The notes under the pieces are model-generated. The model had not been told where the DNA came from. It did not search any database and saw only the letters and a program-made list of their open reading frames with translations. From Wyeomyia smithii (lineage: Eukaryota; Arthropoda; Insecta; Diptera; Culicidae): a stretch of DNA of 64,000 nt. The stretch is from positions 171,978,912 to 172,042,911 of the forward strand of contig NC_073696.1 in the NCBI RefSeq assembly GCF_029784165.1, given 5' to 3'. Shown here piece by piece: positions 48,487 to 60,165 of this stretch. Each line of letters begins with the position of its first letter. Positions within the stretch are counted from its first letter, which is position 1. Position numbers and translations under genes: made by a program.

Positions 48487-49749
48487 TAGGGATACCATCT
48501 GGTCGAAGTTAGAAATCAGGACACCTTTTCTTGGCACAAATTTGACTTCTATTCTATTCTTCGATGTATGAGCGAATATAACACGTAATATGTGATTTAC
48601 CCTTCAAAATACAATATAAAACTTTCTTATTCACTGTACATTAAGTAAATTAGTTTTTTATTTAGTTTTTTTACGCGTTGATATGTACCTCGTGGAAAGA
48701 CGCGGTAGTTAAAAAATCCTTCGATTCAAAAATCCGCGTGAAAAACCCGTTAATTCGAAAATCCGTGTAGAAAAATACATAGTCAATAGCTGAGTGTATC
48801 TCTGACAGGGTCTGATGTTTGATGAGTATCCCGTATCCAAAATCTAAATGCAATATGGCGTCATTTGTTCAGTAAACAACTTGAAAACTATGATTTTTCT
48901 CGACCACAGTGCAGTTCTTACATGAAGATATATTATCGTGTGAATGGTGTTACCAAAATTATCACAATAATGATTGTCATTGCTGGCAAATCTTGTCGTA
49001 TCTTGCTGTCTGTGGTACCACAACGTCAGTGGTACCACAATGTCAGTCATTTAAAATTTGGTAACGCGACTTTTATATCGGATTTGACGTTTATAGCATA
49101 GCCCTGATCTCTGACGAGTCACTTTCATTAAACCACTTTAAATTGTTACGCATTAGTAGATATTTTAAAAATTCAACACATGTAAACTGTTTCAACTTAA
49201 ACTTAATAAATGCCAGATGCTTAATGGTAACGGTCAACACGTGAAAGATTCTTCTTATTACTCTTCTGAGATTCAACAAATGAAAAAAATTCGATCGCAG
49301 TGAGTGTTGCGACCTAGAATCGAAAACCATTCAAGAGAACCTTTTCAAAGGGTCCTATCTGCTTTGATCGATTTTTTGATCGATCACTTTCATTTAATCA
49401 CCACAACTTATTAAACACCTTTTAACACACTCTATTTGCACGGGTCGATAGCGGAGGGATCACTCTAGCCTTCTGGACGAAAACCATGCTTGGGAGAGTT
49501 ACTAAAGCTGAACCATTACCACAATGAAAAGACGCTCCGGAAAAACGATGAAGGCAGATAGGACCTTTTGAAAAGTTTATCTAGATTTATTGAGAAGTTT
49601 TCAAAAATTCTGCTCATTACCACACAATAAAATTAAATATCTTAAGAAAATCAGGACAAATGCTAAAATATAAAAAATTGATCAGGACGCCCAAATAGAA
49701 CTTCAAAATCAGGACATGTCCTGCTAAATCAGGACGGATGGTATCCCTA
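48487..49749. mobile_element. hAT-type non-autonomous element (TAGGGATACCATC termini)
   Basis: 1263 bases with ends TAGGGATACCATC and complement, flanked by the perfect 8-base duplication CTTTAAAC at 48479-48486 and 49750-49757. Inner parts near both ends repeat ATCAGGACA. Short ORFs show no transposase motif. A smaller MITE is nested at 49350-49565. Confidence 0.87.
49350..49565. mobile_element. MITE nested in a hAT-type element
   Basis: 216 bases with ends GGGTCCTATCTGC and GCAGATAGGACC. The 8-base flanks TTTTCAAA (49342-49349) and TTTTGAAA (49566-49573) match with one mismatch, suggesting an older hAT-type insertion. Confidence 0.65.
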
Positions 49750-49757
49750 CTTTAAAC

Positions 49758-50460
49758 GGCGTTTTGTTCACAATAAAAAAATATCTGCAAAAATCGAGAA
49801 CAAAACTGCATCGCTCGAAAGTAAACAAAGCTACCACTGTCTGTCAAACTCTTACCACAATATATCTAACTAATGGTAGCAGTGGTCATAGGCTCCTACA
49901 GGTCTGTCAAACTCAGATGCGTGACGTCACCTTGCGATGGTCTATTATGAACTGCTTCAACTGATAGAGGTTTGAATCGTGAGTCAGCGTTTTGATTGAA
50001 TGTAAAAATGTCGGTAAAATGCTATAATATATTCGACAAAGTGTTTGTATGTCTTAAGAGGCAATTTTTGATGAAAATAGATTTTTTATTAATCGACCCA
50101 AAAGTGAGATGAAAATTTTATTGATTTTATATCTTTTCTCATGCACAAACAGGGGGGATCTGTCAAACATCGTGTAACCAACATATTCGGCAACATGGCG
50201 TTTGTTTTGGTTTTTGTTCTTTTTGGTCATGAAATTGATCGGTGTAAAATACCTATTATAGAGTTGGAACGTTTTTGTTTTTTTTTTTTTTTTCAAAACT
50301 CGAGAAACCGCGGAAAACTTTCATGAATGTGTTGTGTAGTGATTTTTTCCCCTATTATTGTTCCTAGTTACAAACATCATGGACCAACAAACGTCATGGA
50401 CCCGAGCCATTGGCATCCCTATACCGAGTAACAGTGAATGACAATGAACTCATATCCTGC
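49758..50460. other. AT-rich spacer, no gene seen
   Basis: Contains a T-run (50278-50293). Short ORFs have no domain. No paired termini were found. Confidence 0.4.
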
Positions 50461-53328
50461 CACGCTCCCTAAAATGAATTCAAAAATGATTAGAAAACAA
50501 TTCATTTCCATAAAAAGTGGAACAACACGAAAATTGAGTAACTCTGTTGTTATTCAAAATTGTGTAACCATAGTATGGGCAAATACTGTGTATTTATTAT
50601 TCAGAATGATGTATACAACTGAACTCATTTTTGTGTTTAATAAAACTCATTTAGTTCTTAAAAAATATCAGTTTATGTGTACAAAATTATCCATTTATTG
50701 AATTTAAAATTACCTAGTTTTAAAATTAAAACCTACACAGATTTAGATTTTGAAACTATCAAGTTTTTGAATAGAAAAATATTCATTTTTGAATTTAAAA
50801 GTACTCCTAAGTACTAACCATTTTCAGAATTTAAAAGTACTCAGTTTAGGAATTGAAAACCACTCAGTTTTAAATGCGATGTTAGCGTTGAGAGGGAGGT
50901 TTGTGCCGGTAACAGTCAGAACAAAACAAAACTTAGGTTACATTCTATCTGAACGGTGTCTAAATATATTTATTTTTTAAGTATATTTTGCTCTTTTTTT
51001 GTAATGCATAATCACTTGATATTTTACTCTCCCACAATTTTCCTGATGACACGAACAACCTGAAAATTTGTGGTTCTTTGGAATGAATAATGAAAAAAGT
51101 TTATATGTGTACCTTAAAGCTTTTTAAAATGTCCGTGACCACCTTCCCAGCGATTTTCTCATTTTTAGGAATCACTCAAACAGCCACAAGAACAGATAAC
51201 ACGGCCGCAAAGGCTAAATAATGGCGCACAAATGTTGAATCATGGTGCCGTCTTTTCACTCGTGTCAAATAATGGTATCGTTTTTTCATGCTTGGTACTC
51301 AAAATTGAGTTATAGTGGTAAATTCAAAAATGAGTTATTCTAGATTAATCTAAACTCAGTGTAAAAATAACACAGAATCACCAAATGCGGTATTCATTTT
51401 TTGACGTTTCCATGCAACTTACACGCTCGTGAAAAGTAACACGGCGAATGAATTAGTTTTGATTCAATTTCATACACGCTCCCTAAAATGAATTCAAAAA
51501 TGATTAGAAAACAATTCATTTTCATAAAAAGTGGAACAACACGAAAATTGAGTAGCTCTGTTGTTATTCAAAATTGTGTAACCATAGTATGGGCAAATAC
51601 TGTGTTTATTATTCAAAATGATGTATACAATTGAACTCATTTTTCGTGTTTAATAAAACTCATTTAGTTCTTAAAAAATATCAGTTTATGTGTACAAAAT
51701 TATCCATTTATTGAATTTAAAACTACTCAGTTTTAAAATTAAAACCTACACAGATTTAGATTTTGAAACTATCAAATTTTTGAATAGAAAAATATTCATT
51801 TTTGAATTTAGGACTAACTATTTTCAGAATTTAAAAGTACTCAGTTTAAGAATTGAAAACCACTCAGTTTGAAATGCGATGTTAGCGTAGAGAGGGAGGT
51901 TTCTGCCGGTAACAGTCAGAACAAAACAAACAAAATCTGAACGGTGTCTAATTTTATTTATTTTTCAAGTATATTTTGCTCTTTTTTTTGTGATGCATAA
52001 TCATTTGATATTTTACTCTCTCACAATTTTCCTGATGACACGAACAACCTGAAAACTTTTGGTTCTTCAGAATGAATAATGAAAAAAGTTTATATGTGTA
52101 CCTTAAAGCTTTTTAAAATGTCCGTGACCACCTTCCCAGCGATTTTCTAATTTTTTGGAATCACTCAAACAGCCACAAGAATAGATAACACGGCCGCAAA
52201 GGCTAAATAATGGCGCACAAATGTTGAATCATGGTGCCACCTTTTCACTCGTTTCAAATAATGGTGTCGTTTTTTCATGCTTGCTACTCAAAATTGAGTT
52301 ATAGTGGTAAATTCAAAAATGAGTTATTCTTGATTAATCTAAAATCAGTGTAAAAATTACACAGAATCACCAAATGCGGTATTCATTTTTTGACGTTTCC
52401 ATGCAACTTATGAAATTGAATTAAAACTAATTCATTCGCCGTGTTACTTTTCACGAGCGTGTAAGTTGCATGGAAACGTCAAAAAATGAATACCGCATTC
52501 TGTGTAATTTTTACACTGATTTTAGATTAATCAAGAATAACTCATTTTTGAATTTACCACTATAACTCAATTTTGAGTACCAAGCATGAAAAAACGACAC
52601 CATTATTTGACACGAGTGGTCACGGACATTTTAAAAAGCTTTAAGGTACACATATAAACTTTTTTCATTATTCATTCTAAAGAACCAAAAGTTTTCAGGT
52701 TGTTCGTGTCATCAGGAAAATTGTGGGAGAGTAAAATATCAAGTGATTATGCATCACAAAAAAAAGAGCAAAATATACTTAAAAAATAAATATAATTAGA
52801 CACCGTTCAGATTTTGTTTGTTTTGTTCTGACTGTTACCGGCACAAACCTCCCTCTCTACGCTAACATCGCATTTCAAACTGAGTGGTTTTCAATTCTTA
52901 AACTGAGAACTTTTAAATTCTGAAAATGGTTAGTCCTAAATTCAAAAATGAATATTTTTCTATTCAAAAATTTGATAGTTTCAAAATCTAAATCTGTGTA
53001 GGTTTTAATTTTAAAACTGAGTAGTTTTAAATTCAATAAATGGATAATTTTGTACACATAAACTGATATTCTTTAAGAACTAAATGAGTTTTATTAAACA
53101 CGAAAAATGAGTTCAATTGTATACATCATTTTGAATAATAAATACACAGTATTTGCCCATACTATGGTTACACAATTTTGAATAACAACAGAGCTACTCA
53201 ATTTTCGTGTTGTTCCACTTTTTATGAAAATGAATTGTTTTCTAATCATTTTTGAATTCATTTTAGGGAGCGTGTATGAAATTTAATCAAAACTAATTCA
53301 TTCGCCGTGTTATTTTTCACGAGCGTGA
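50461..53328. repeat. three ~0.95 kb repeat units, two direct and one inverted
   Basis: Each unit starts CACGCTCCCTAAAATGAATT: unit A from 50461, unit B from 51475, and unit C inverted with its start at 53274. A 54-base tail (begins ACACGCTCGTGAAAAGTAAC) follows A at 51421-51474, and its inverted copies lie at 52411-52464 and 53275-53328. Units B and C form a 1.8 kb palindrome centred near 52440. Inside, ACTCAGTTTTAAAATT-like short repeats recur. Units show no real ORF. It is probably a family of non-autonomous foldback-like elements. Confidence 0.75.
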
Positions 53329-54147
53329 TGGGATCGAATTAATTTGTGCCCGCTGTCAGCAGTGATATAAATATGTATGAAAAGAGGCGGGGATATGCTA
53401 ACTCGTTTACTCATATGTTGAAATGTTAGCCCTTGGAACATGGCGCGATGGGCCAGAATTGATTTGCGATAACGCGCACATATATGAAATTTGACAGCAG
53501 TGAATCCCCTCTGTGCCACAAACTAAACAAATATCTATCAATACCTTTTTAGTCCGGATTCCGGAATACTGAGTCGACTGCTTGAAAGTTAGTGAATCCA
53601 GCAAAGCTTCAGTCGACTTTCTTAACGCAACGGTTTGCTCGACTAGAGTCGAGTAGAGTTATGCGACTCGTCTTATGCTTATGTAATAGGGCCCTATCTA
53701 TGGATACAGCGTTTTTTACAATGTTTAAAAGAAATAAATTCCTGTTGGAGAATGTGCAATCTGTTAGAATAGACATCTGAATAAACCATAGCGTAAAATT
53801 TCATTTTTCGCTCCATAAATAAAACACACGTTTCAAGTAGTTGTCGCAGGACAATTTAATTGGAAACTCTATTCTTAACTAAAGAGACACAAAAAAAAAC
53901 AAAACTTTCAAATAATAAAAGCTCGCTACCTTCAAACATACTCTAATTTGTCCACAGGACAGTTCCTGCTCGGTCAATCTCGATAAAAAGCGATATACAA
54001 GTTAAATTATGTTAATAGAATTGATGTTGTGAACGTGAACTGCAATGATGAAGCGTGTATGTATCGTGTGTTTTTATATTTTCCATTGTATGTGTTGAGT
54101 TACGGTGGTTGGATAATATGCTGGCCTGGTAAGTTTATTGTACAATC
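53329..54147. other. spacer downstream of CARM1, probably including its 3' untranslated region
   Basis: About 53340-53520 contains ATATGCTAACTCGTTTACTC ... GAACATGG, weakly similar to the MITE at 14384-14567. The part next to the CARM1 stop should be its 3' untranslated region on the - strand; I did not find a convincing poly(A) signal. Confidence 0.4.
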
Positions 54148-55737
54148 CTAGTAAAACTGGCCTCCATGAATTGGCTGTGTATGGTGGCTGTTGATAATCT
54201 GCTGAGCTGGTGTTGTAAAAAGGGATGGGGAAATTGCTCCACCAATAAGTTGCTGCTGTGCTACATTCTGAGTTGACGTTGCAGCACATGCAATCGATGG
54301 ATTCATCGCAAGTTGCTGAGTTGGAGTAACTTGTTGCTGTTGTGATTGTTGTCTGCCAGTGCTAGATATTAGACCGGGATGAATGTTTGGTTGATTACTT
54401 ATTGGCATCAAATTCGTGTTAATTATTGACATATCAACTTCGCCTAACCCGTTTACTGTGATGCCATTCACAAGATTTACAGCATTTCGAGCACCCTGAG
54501 CGTCAAGCTGCCCCCAGTATGCTTCACTAGGTGATGTAGTGTTCGAACCTGGTGGTGCAGGAACGGGTGCTCCAGTGTAACGGAAATAGGGATTTTTAAG
54601 ATCTAACGTGTTGGAAGATGTAATCATCGTACCTTCTAATTTTAAATCAATCTCCACATCATAGCTCTGCCTTTGATTGGCCAACAACACAACCTTGCCT
54701 GAAAGCACCTGTCCTTGTTTTACGAAAACAGGTGTTTGCAACAAACATCGTACCTGATACCAATGAGTGAGCGATTCCGTTGGAGCCGTTGAAAGCCAAA
54801 TCTGCGAACAAGTGCCAGCAAATTCAACATCAAACCAAAAAGCTAATCCATGGCATGTTCCTGTTTCCAGGATATGAAATTCTACATCGATTTGTATACG
54901 ATGTAAATCTTTCTCGTCTGCCGTCAAAAAGTTGGTTGTGTGCCTAATCGACTTGGCTATACAGATACGAATATCAAATGTGTCAACTATCGGCTGACGA
55001 AAATATTCTTTCATGGCTGCATCGCGGAGCGCTACTAAATTTACCCCATGAAATTCAGTTTGCATCCAAAAGTTAGCTTTGTTGTACTGCTCCATATAGA
55101 GAGCTTCATCAGTAAACGGTGCCACGTGAAGATCACCTCGAGAGGGAAACATTTTTCCATCGGCTTTAAGCCATTTTTTACCATGAAGGTATGTTTCTAA
55201 CATGCGTTCATTATAAAGCATATAACCCATTGGTTCAGATATAATAACATCAACCTTCTGGGGAAGCTCAATTTCTTCGATCTTTCCAGCAATTACAGTT
55301 ATTTTTCCTTCGAGGTTATTCGACTGAACAAGCTGTTGTGCATACTGCGCCATGTTACTCGCTTCAACTGCAAATACTTTAGCTGCACCTGCTTGGACGG
55401 CAAAAAATGACAGGATACCTGCAAAACAAACGAAAAAGGAATAGATTAACATTTGTACAAACAATAAAACGCGGTTTACATTCTGTGCCGAACACGCATC
55501 AGTATCGGACGTGTTTGGTGATCGCTCCGAGAATATAAAACAAAAGACGTGTGAGCAAGTGTTGGCATTGTTTGCCTGGTCGAGTGAAATTATTCCGACT
55601 TCAAGGTCGCCCGCCTTTGTGCAACTGTTTCGCATCGTGACTGCCAGCCGGTGCGTAAGCCGATTTGGCTGCTGACTGACTTGTGCTGCAGCAGTGGACG
55701 AGAACTTCAACACAAAAGAGGAAAAAGAAGAAGCCAT
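54148..55737 (-). CDS. CARM1: CARM1/PRMT4 (CARMER) histone-arginine methyltransferase, middle exons missing
   Basis: The main exon 54148-55418 begins after TTTTGCAG and encodes GILSFFAVQAGAAKVFAVEAS, the double-E loop SEPMGYMLYNERMLETY, the THW loop SLTHWYQVR, the beta-barrel, and a proline/glutamine/asparagine-rich tail ending at 54148. The N-terminal exon begins at 55737 (MASSFSSFVLKFSST) and runs through CSHVFCFIFSERSPNTSD to about 55459. Between them should lie the rest of the PH-like domain and SAM motif I (VLDVGxGSG), some 100 residues, but only about 40 bases remain. The family makes asymmetric dimethylarginine on histone H3 and splicing factors. Start 55737 was preferred to the in-frame 55863 because the family resemblance begins there. 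Confidence 0.8.
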   Translation of the reverse strand: MASSFSSFVLKFSSTAAAQVSQQPNRLTHRLAVTMRNSCTKAGDLEVGIISLDQANNANTCSHVFCFIFSERSPNTSDTDACSAQNVNRVLLFVQMLIYSFFVCFAGILSFFAVQAGAAKVFAVEASNMAQYAQQLVQSNNLEGKITVIAGKIEEIELPQKVDVIISEPMGYMLYNERMLETYLHGKKWLKADGKMFPSRGDLHVAPFTDEALYMEQYNKANFWMQTEFHGVNLVALRDAAMKEYFRQPIVDTFDIRICIAKSIRHTTNFLTADEKDLHRIQIDVEFHILETGTCHGLAFWFDVEFAGTCSQIWLSTAPTESLTHWYQVRCLLQTPVFVKQGQVLSGKVVLLANQRQSYDVEIDLKLEGTMITSSNTLDLKNPYFRYTGAPVPAPPGSNTTSPSEAYWGQLDAQGARNAVNLVNGITVNGLGEVDMSIINTNLMPISNQPNIHPGLISSTGRQQSQQQQVTPTQQLAMNPSIACAATSTQNVAQQQLIGGAISPSLFTTPAQQIINSHHTQPIHGGQFY

Positions 55738-55934
55738 CAGTTGACAGTGCAGCTGTGTCGCTGTGTAGAGTGATCTCACACCCAGCTCACTGCTGGTGGC
55801 TGTTTGGTGCTGCTGTATTGGTGCTGCTGGCTGTAACGGCTGCAGCTTCGAACGATCGGACAACCAACCTTGCTGGAAGAGAGAAGTAAAGAGGTACGTG
55901 TTCTTGTCGGCGCTAGTGCGCTAGACTTAGCGCG

Positions 55935-56344
55935 ATGGATGTAGATTCCTCGCCTCCCGCGCCACCATCTCCGAACCCCTCTGACCCTGACCCTTCTGTT
56001 ACCCCTCCCCTGTTCATTCTTCAGTCCCCCCTCGCCCCAGGCTTTACCCAGACGGAGCCCAGGGCAGCTATACTGTCTATTTTCGGCCAAAGGCGGGACC
56101 GAAATCGAAACAGTTGAACATCTTGCAGATTTCGAAAGACCTGACGAAGGAGTACAAGAGCGTGACCGAAATTTCCAAGGTCCGACCCAACAAGCTCCGT
56201 GTCGTGGTCAGTAACCTGAACGAGGCCAACGATATAGCTTGCTCTGAGTTCTTCACACGCGAGTATCGCGTTTACATACCCGCACGAGACGTGGAGATTG
56301 ACGGTGTCATAACCGATTCGAGTCTGTCCGTCGATTGTATATAG
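55935..56344 (+). pseudogene. non-LTR retrotransposon ORF1 5' fragment
   Basis: A proline-rich N-terminus (MDVDSSPPAPPSPNPSD) at 55935 and, after a frameshift near 56100, KVRPNKLRVVVSNLNEAND ... REYRVYIPARDVEIDGVI. This looks like the domain before the Cys/His knuckles in Loner/LOA- or Jockey-type ORF1 proteins. It stops at 56342 and nothing further of the element follows. It lies head-to-head with CARM1. Confidence 0.5.
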
Positions 56345-56459
56345 GAAAGTGCCAAAGGGTTTCTTAAACTCGTTCTTTAAAAGCGAAAGATATTTTTTAA
56401 CAGTCCATGACGTGCTTTTGAAGCCGAAAATTAAACTTATAAAGAACTCAAATTACAGG

Positions 56460-56590
56460 TAAGGCGGCATCCATAAAGTACGTCACGCATATGGGAGGGA
56501 GAGGGGGTTAAGAAAATCATGACGATTTGTGACGTAGGGGAGAGGAGGAGTATAACGTTGGGTGACGTCACATGAAAAACACTTAAAAAT
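56460..56590. repeat. MITE end fragment
   Basis: AAGGCGGCATCCATAAAGTA followed by CGTCACGC resembles the reverse complement of the terminus at 48010-48037. TGACGTAGGGGAGAG and TGACGTCACATG follow. A matching opposite end was not seen. Confidence 0.45.
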
Positions 56591-57024
56591 AATAAAAATT
56601 GAGTGAAAAAATTATTTAGTCTACCTTCTTTTTATTCACAACTTTTTGATTAATAATCAAACTGAAACTAATTAAACAAAATCGATAACAGCAAAAAAAA
56701 ATTCTGCCGAAACAAATTGCTTCAGGGCATCAGCAGAAAGTCCTGATTCCCCAATTGGTTTTGGCAGTGCCATATTTTCATCTGTACTGGGAGCTACAAA
56801 TATCCTGTATTTCCGACTTAACTCTATTCCATTGGAACATAGTTGATTATTTTGTAAACCTGTGAAAAAACAACTTTAACGACGTTTGTTAATTGTTTTG
56901 AGAAAACTGTGACTGCATTAACTGCCGCTATGTAAAAGTTGTGAATCCTATGTAAATTTTGCGAAAATGGGTCCATTTTGGCATGTTTTTTAAGAATAAC
57001 CATTAGAAAAGTAAGGTTTGAAGG
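56591..57024. other. spacer, no gene seen
   Basis: AT-rich DNA between a MITE fragment and a SINE; no domain or repeat pair recognised. Confidence 0.4.
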
Positions 57025-57025
57025 A

Positions 57026-57168
57026 GAGCTGCGTAGCCGCAAGGTTACAGAGTCCGCTTTGTCAAGCGGATGGTCGTGGGTTCGAATCTTAGTAGAATCA
57101 GGCCATCCGATGTCAAAAAGGACTTAAGCATGGGTTTATTCTCAGGCTCCCCACCAGTTACCCTTCCT
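57026..57168 (+). mobile_element. tRNA-derived SINE 5' part, cut by the gypsy LTR
   Basis: Same family as 28681-29175 with few differences: tRNA-like head, box B GGTTCGAATCTTAG at about 57079-57092, then AGGACTTAAGCATGGGTTTA. It ends at CCCTTCC where the gypsy LTR begins (57169). The full-length copy continues beyond this point, so the LTR element inserted into the SINE. Confidence 0.75.
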
Positions 57169-57338
57169 GTTAGATATGCGATTTTTCTCAGTGTAAAAAC
57201 TACCGCGTACAGAGCGATCATCGTTGACCTTCATTCGAGTACGAACGACGCCAGGCGATTGATGTATTACAAAATAAATGGAATACAAGTAAATGCAAAC
57301 GTTATACTTATTTCTATCGAATATTCGCAAACATCACA
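57169..57338 (+). repeat. putative gypsy 5' LTR (about 170 bases)
   Basis: Starts TGTTAGATATG where SINE homology stops, contains AATAAA near 57271, and ends AACATCACA directly before TTGGCGACGAGG. Short LTRs of this size occur in the Mag clade. The 3' LTR is outside the window, so the boundaries cannot be confirmed. Confidence 0.6.
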
Positions 57339-57449
57339 TTGGCGACGAGGCTCAAAGCGAAGTTTAGTCGAGGAATCCATGGATAACTGCAGTTAAGTAA
57401 AGTAAAACATCATTTTTCACTCGAATCAGTGTGAAAGAGCATTGAAAAA

Positions 57450-59444
57450 GCACAAGAACTAGCTTTGAAGTATGAGGTTGAGGTGGCTGAAGCACCGCTG
57501 CAATTTTTCAAGGATAGCAAGAAAAGTGGGCCCATCGGCTTGCAAAAACAGAATCGAAGACCAGATCAATTGGATGGAAAGCAAACCGTGAAGTTTTTTG
57601 CGTGTGGTCGTGTTGGGCATCTTCGAAAAAATTGCCGTTTTCAGGAATATACGTGCAAAAAGTGTCATCGTAAAGGACATTTGCAAGCTGCGTGCGAGCT
57701 ACAAAGGAATTTTTTTGTGAGTGCCGAACTTGGAGTAGTTAACCGAGCGACGAACTATGACAACGCAGATGAAGGTCAAATCGATCTGCAGCAGAACCAC
57801 ATAAGTAAGTGTGAACCTATCAAATTGCATTGCTTATCAATAGTTGAGAACCGAAAGGATTGGTTAAAGATAGAGGTTAAGGTACAAGGTAAACAAATGT
57901 TGATGGAATTGGACACCGGTGCCGGAGTGTGTGTCATTTCAACAAGCTTTTATAGGGCAAAATTCAGTCAGTGGCGACTTGAAAAGTCTGACTTGCAGCT
58001 GCAGTTGTACTCGGGACACAAAATGCGAGTAGCGGGCACGATAACACCAATAGTGGAATATAACGGCAAAGTGAGAAAAATTTTGTTCGCGGTTGTCGAA
58101 GAAGAAGGACCACCGTTGTTGGGAAAAAATTTCATGAAGGCGTTTGGGTTACGGTTAGCAATGGTTAATAACATAGCAACTGGTTTCGAAATTCAATTAG
58201 CGACATTACTGAAGAAATTTGAAAGTTTGTTTACGTCGACTCTGGGACGCTACCAGTATGGAACTGTGAAATTGGAACTACTGGATGGAGCTGAACCTAC
58301 TTTTAGGAAGCCAAGGCAAGTTCCGTATAAGTTTCAACAACAGGTCGCTTTGGAATTGAACAAAATGGAAGAACTTGGGATCATTACCCGAGTTGACAGC
58401 AGTCGTTGGGGCACACCTTTAGTACCAGTCGTGAAATCAGATGGAAGTATAAGACTTTGTGGCGATTATAAAGTCACTCTCAATCGTTATTTGAAAGACG
58501 TCAAGCACCCGTTACCGACTGCAGAAGAAATTTTTGCTAAACTCAATGGTGGAACTCGATTTTCTAAATTGGACCTATCGAAAGCGTACAACCAGTTCGA
58601 GTTGGATGATCGGTCTAAAGAGCTGTGTGCAATTTCAACTAACCAAGGTGTTTATCAGATGAATCGTTTACCCTTCGGTGTGAAACCTGCATCTGGTATT
58701 GTTCAAAGAGAAATTGAAAAATTATTTTGCGGTATGGAAGGTGTATCGAATTTTTAGATGATGTCATCGTTGCTGGTTCTGATGATGTGGAACATATTCA
58801 GCGCTTGGAGCAGGTTTTTCATATCCTTGAAAAAGCGGGTTTGAAGTTGCATAAGTCGAAATGTGAATTTTTTAAGACCAGTGTGACCTTCATCGGTTAT
58901 GTTATTACAAAGGACGGTCTTGAGAAGACGGATGAGCGGATAAGAGCTATCAGGGATGCTCCCGAACCAAAAACGCGAACAGATGTGAGAGCATTTGCGG
59001 GACTGGTTAACCATTATGCTAAATTTGTTGCCGGGTTAGCTGATATCATGAGTCCACTGTACAATTTATTACGTAAAAATGTAAAATTTGAATGGACGGA
59101 TAGATGCAGTAGTGCATTTCAGCGTGTTAAAGATGAAATTTGCAAAGACATTACGTTGGCGCATTTTAATCCAGATGCTGAACTGATTCTCACGTGTGAT
59201 GCTTCCAATGTAGGTGTTTCCGCAGTGTTGAGTCAAATAGAAAGTGGAGTTGAACGACCAGTTGCATTTGCGTTCAGAACACTTCACCCAGCTGAAGTTA
59301 ATTACAGTGTGATCGACCGGGAAGCGTTGGCAGTCGTATACGGTGTTCACAATTTTTTTTTGCACCTGGTGGGCAACAAATTTATGATTCAAACGGATCA
59401 TAAACCGCTATTGTCTCTTTTCAATCCAAATAAAGGAATTCCAG
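57450..59444 (+). pseudogene. gypsy nucleocapsid-protease-RT-RNase H, first part
   Basis: Nucleocapsid: FFACGRVGHLRKNC lacks the first cysteine of its knuckle (Phe instead), while CKKCHRKGHLQAAC is complete. Protease LMELDTGAGVCVIS. RT: DSSRWGTPLVPVVKSDGS, FSKLDLSKAYNQFELD, MNRLPFGVKPASGIVQ. A one-base loss in a T-run at 58752-58757 shifts the frame just at the catalytic FLDDVIVAG, and reading resumes to GYVITKDGLEKTDERI and RNase H (LTCDASNVGVSAVLSQ, QTDHKPLLSLF). It breaks at the hAT insertion at 59445. Confidence 0.82.
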
Positions 59445-60059
59445 CAGAGGCGTCTCGTCCACCTGTTCAACCTGTTCATAGGACAGGTAGACAATTTCGG
59501 AACAATTACTCGAATTATTTCTCATTTGTAGCATGGATCTGACATCATTAAGTTTTCTTGTAACCTTAATGTTATTTCGAACATTCGAACATTTTTTTGA
59601 TTTTCAATTTATTTCCACCAATTTCAATTTCTATTTATTTCTCCACCGTGAAGAATATAACCTGGCTAAACACACTCTACACTACTCAACCCACCCGCAA
59701 CACAGCCCACCCGTAATGCAACACAACACAACGAGATAAGCAGTAATGACTACCGTTTGTTCAAATCATTTATCTGAACTAGCATTCATTCAAACCCTTC
59801 TCTGCATTTTCAAGTACTATAGCGTACGCAGCCAGTTATGTACATGAAGCGTGCACCACTACTAATGCGCAGCCTTGCGTAAAAATGACATTTGCGGTTC
59901 AAAAATTATGTTGAACCAAGCCGATGGAAACGATACCGCCGACGCCGACCCCCACCATTCTTTGATGTTCGTTCATTGAAATTTGAGAGAGGCCGCGAGA
60001 GTACACAGCTCTCAACGCTCAAGCGAGCGTAGTCAGCCTATGCACCAGAGAGACGCCGA

Positions 60060-60165
60060 GACACTCACCGTTAAGGCAGCTGTCAACATCAAAACGGGCG
60101 ATCTGTATAATTTTGCATTGCCGTTATCCGTTTTGATGTTGACAGTTGCCTTAACGGTGAGTGTC
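60060..60165. repeat. 38-base inverted repeat in hAT leader
   Basis: Arms 60060-60097 and 60128-60165 (CACTCACCGTTAAGGCA / TGCCTTAACGGTGAGTG) are complementary apart from one base, with a 30-base loop. It lies between the left terminus and the transposase gene. It may be a nested small MITE, a transposase-binding region or an RNA hairpin. Confidence 0.7.

Noticed and set aside
50461..53328. CRISPR-like or simple satellite array
   Set aside because: Units are about 1 kb with one inverted, and there are no short spaced repeats; eukaryotic context.
55776..56090. ORF on the - strand upstream of CARM1 as an N-terminal extension
   Set aside because: Different frame from CARM1 and antisense to the retrotransposon ORF1 fragment; arginine/glycine runs come from GC-rich antisense.
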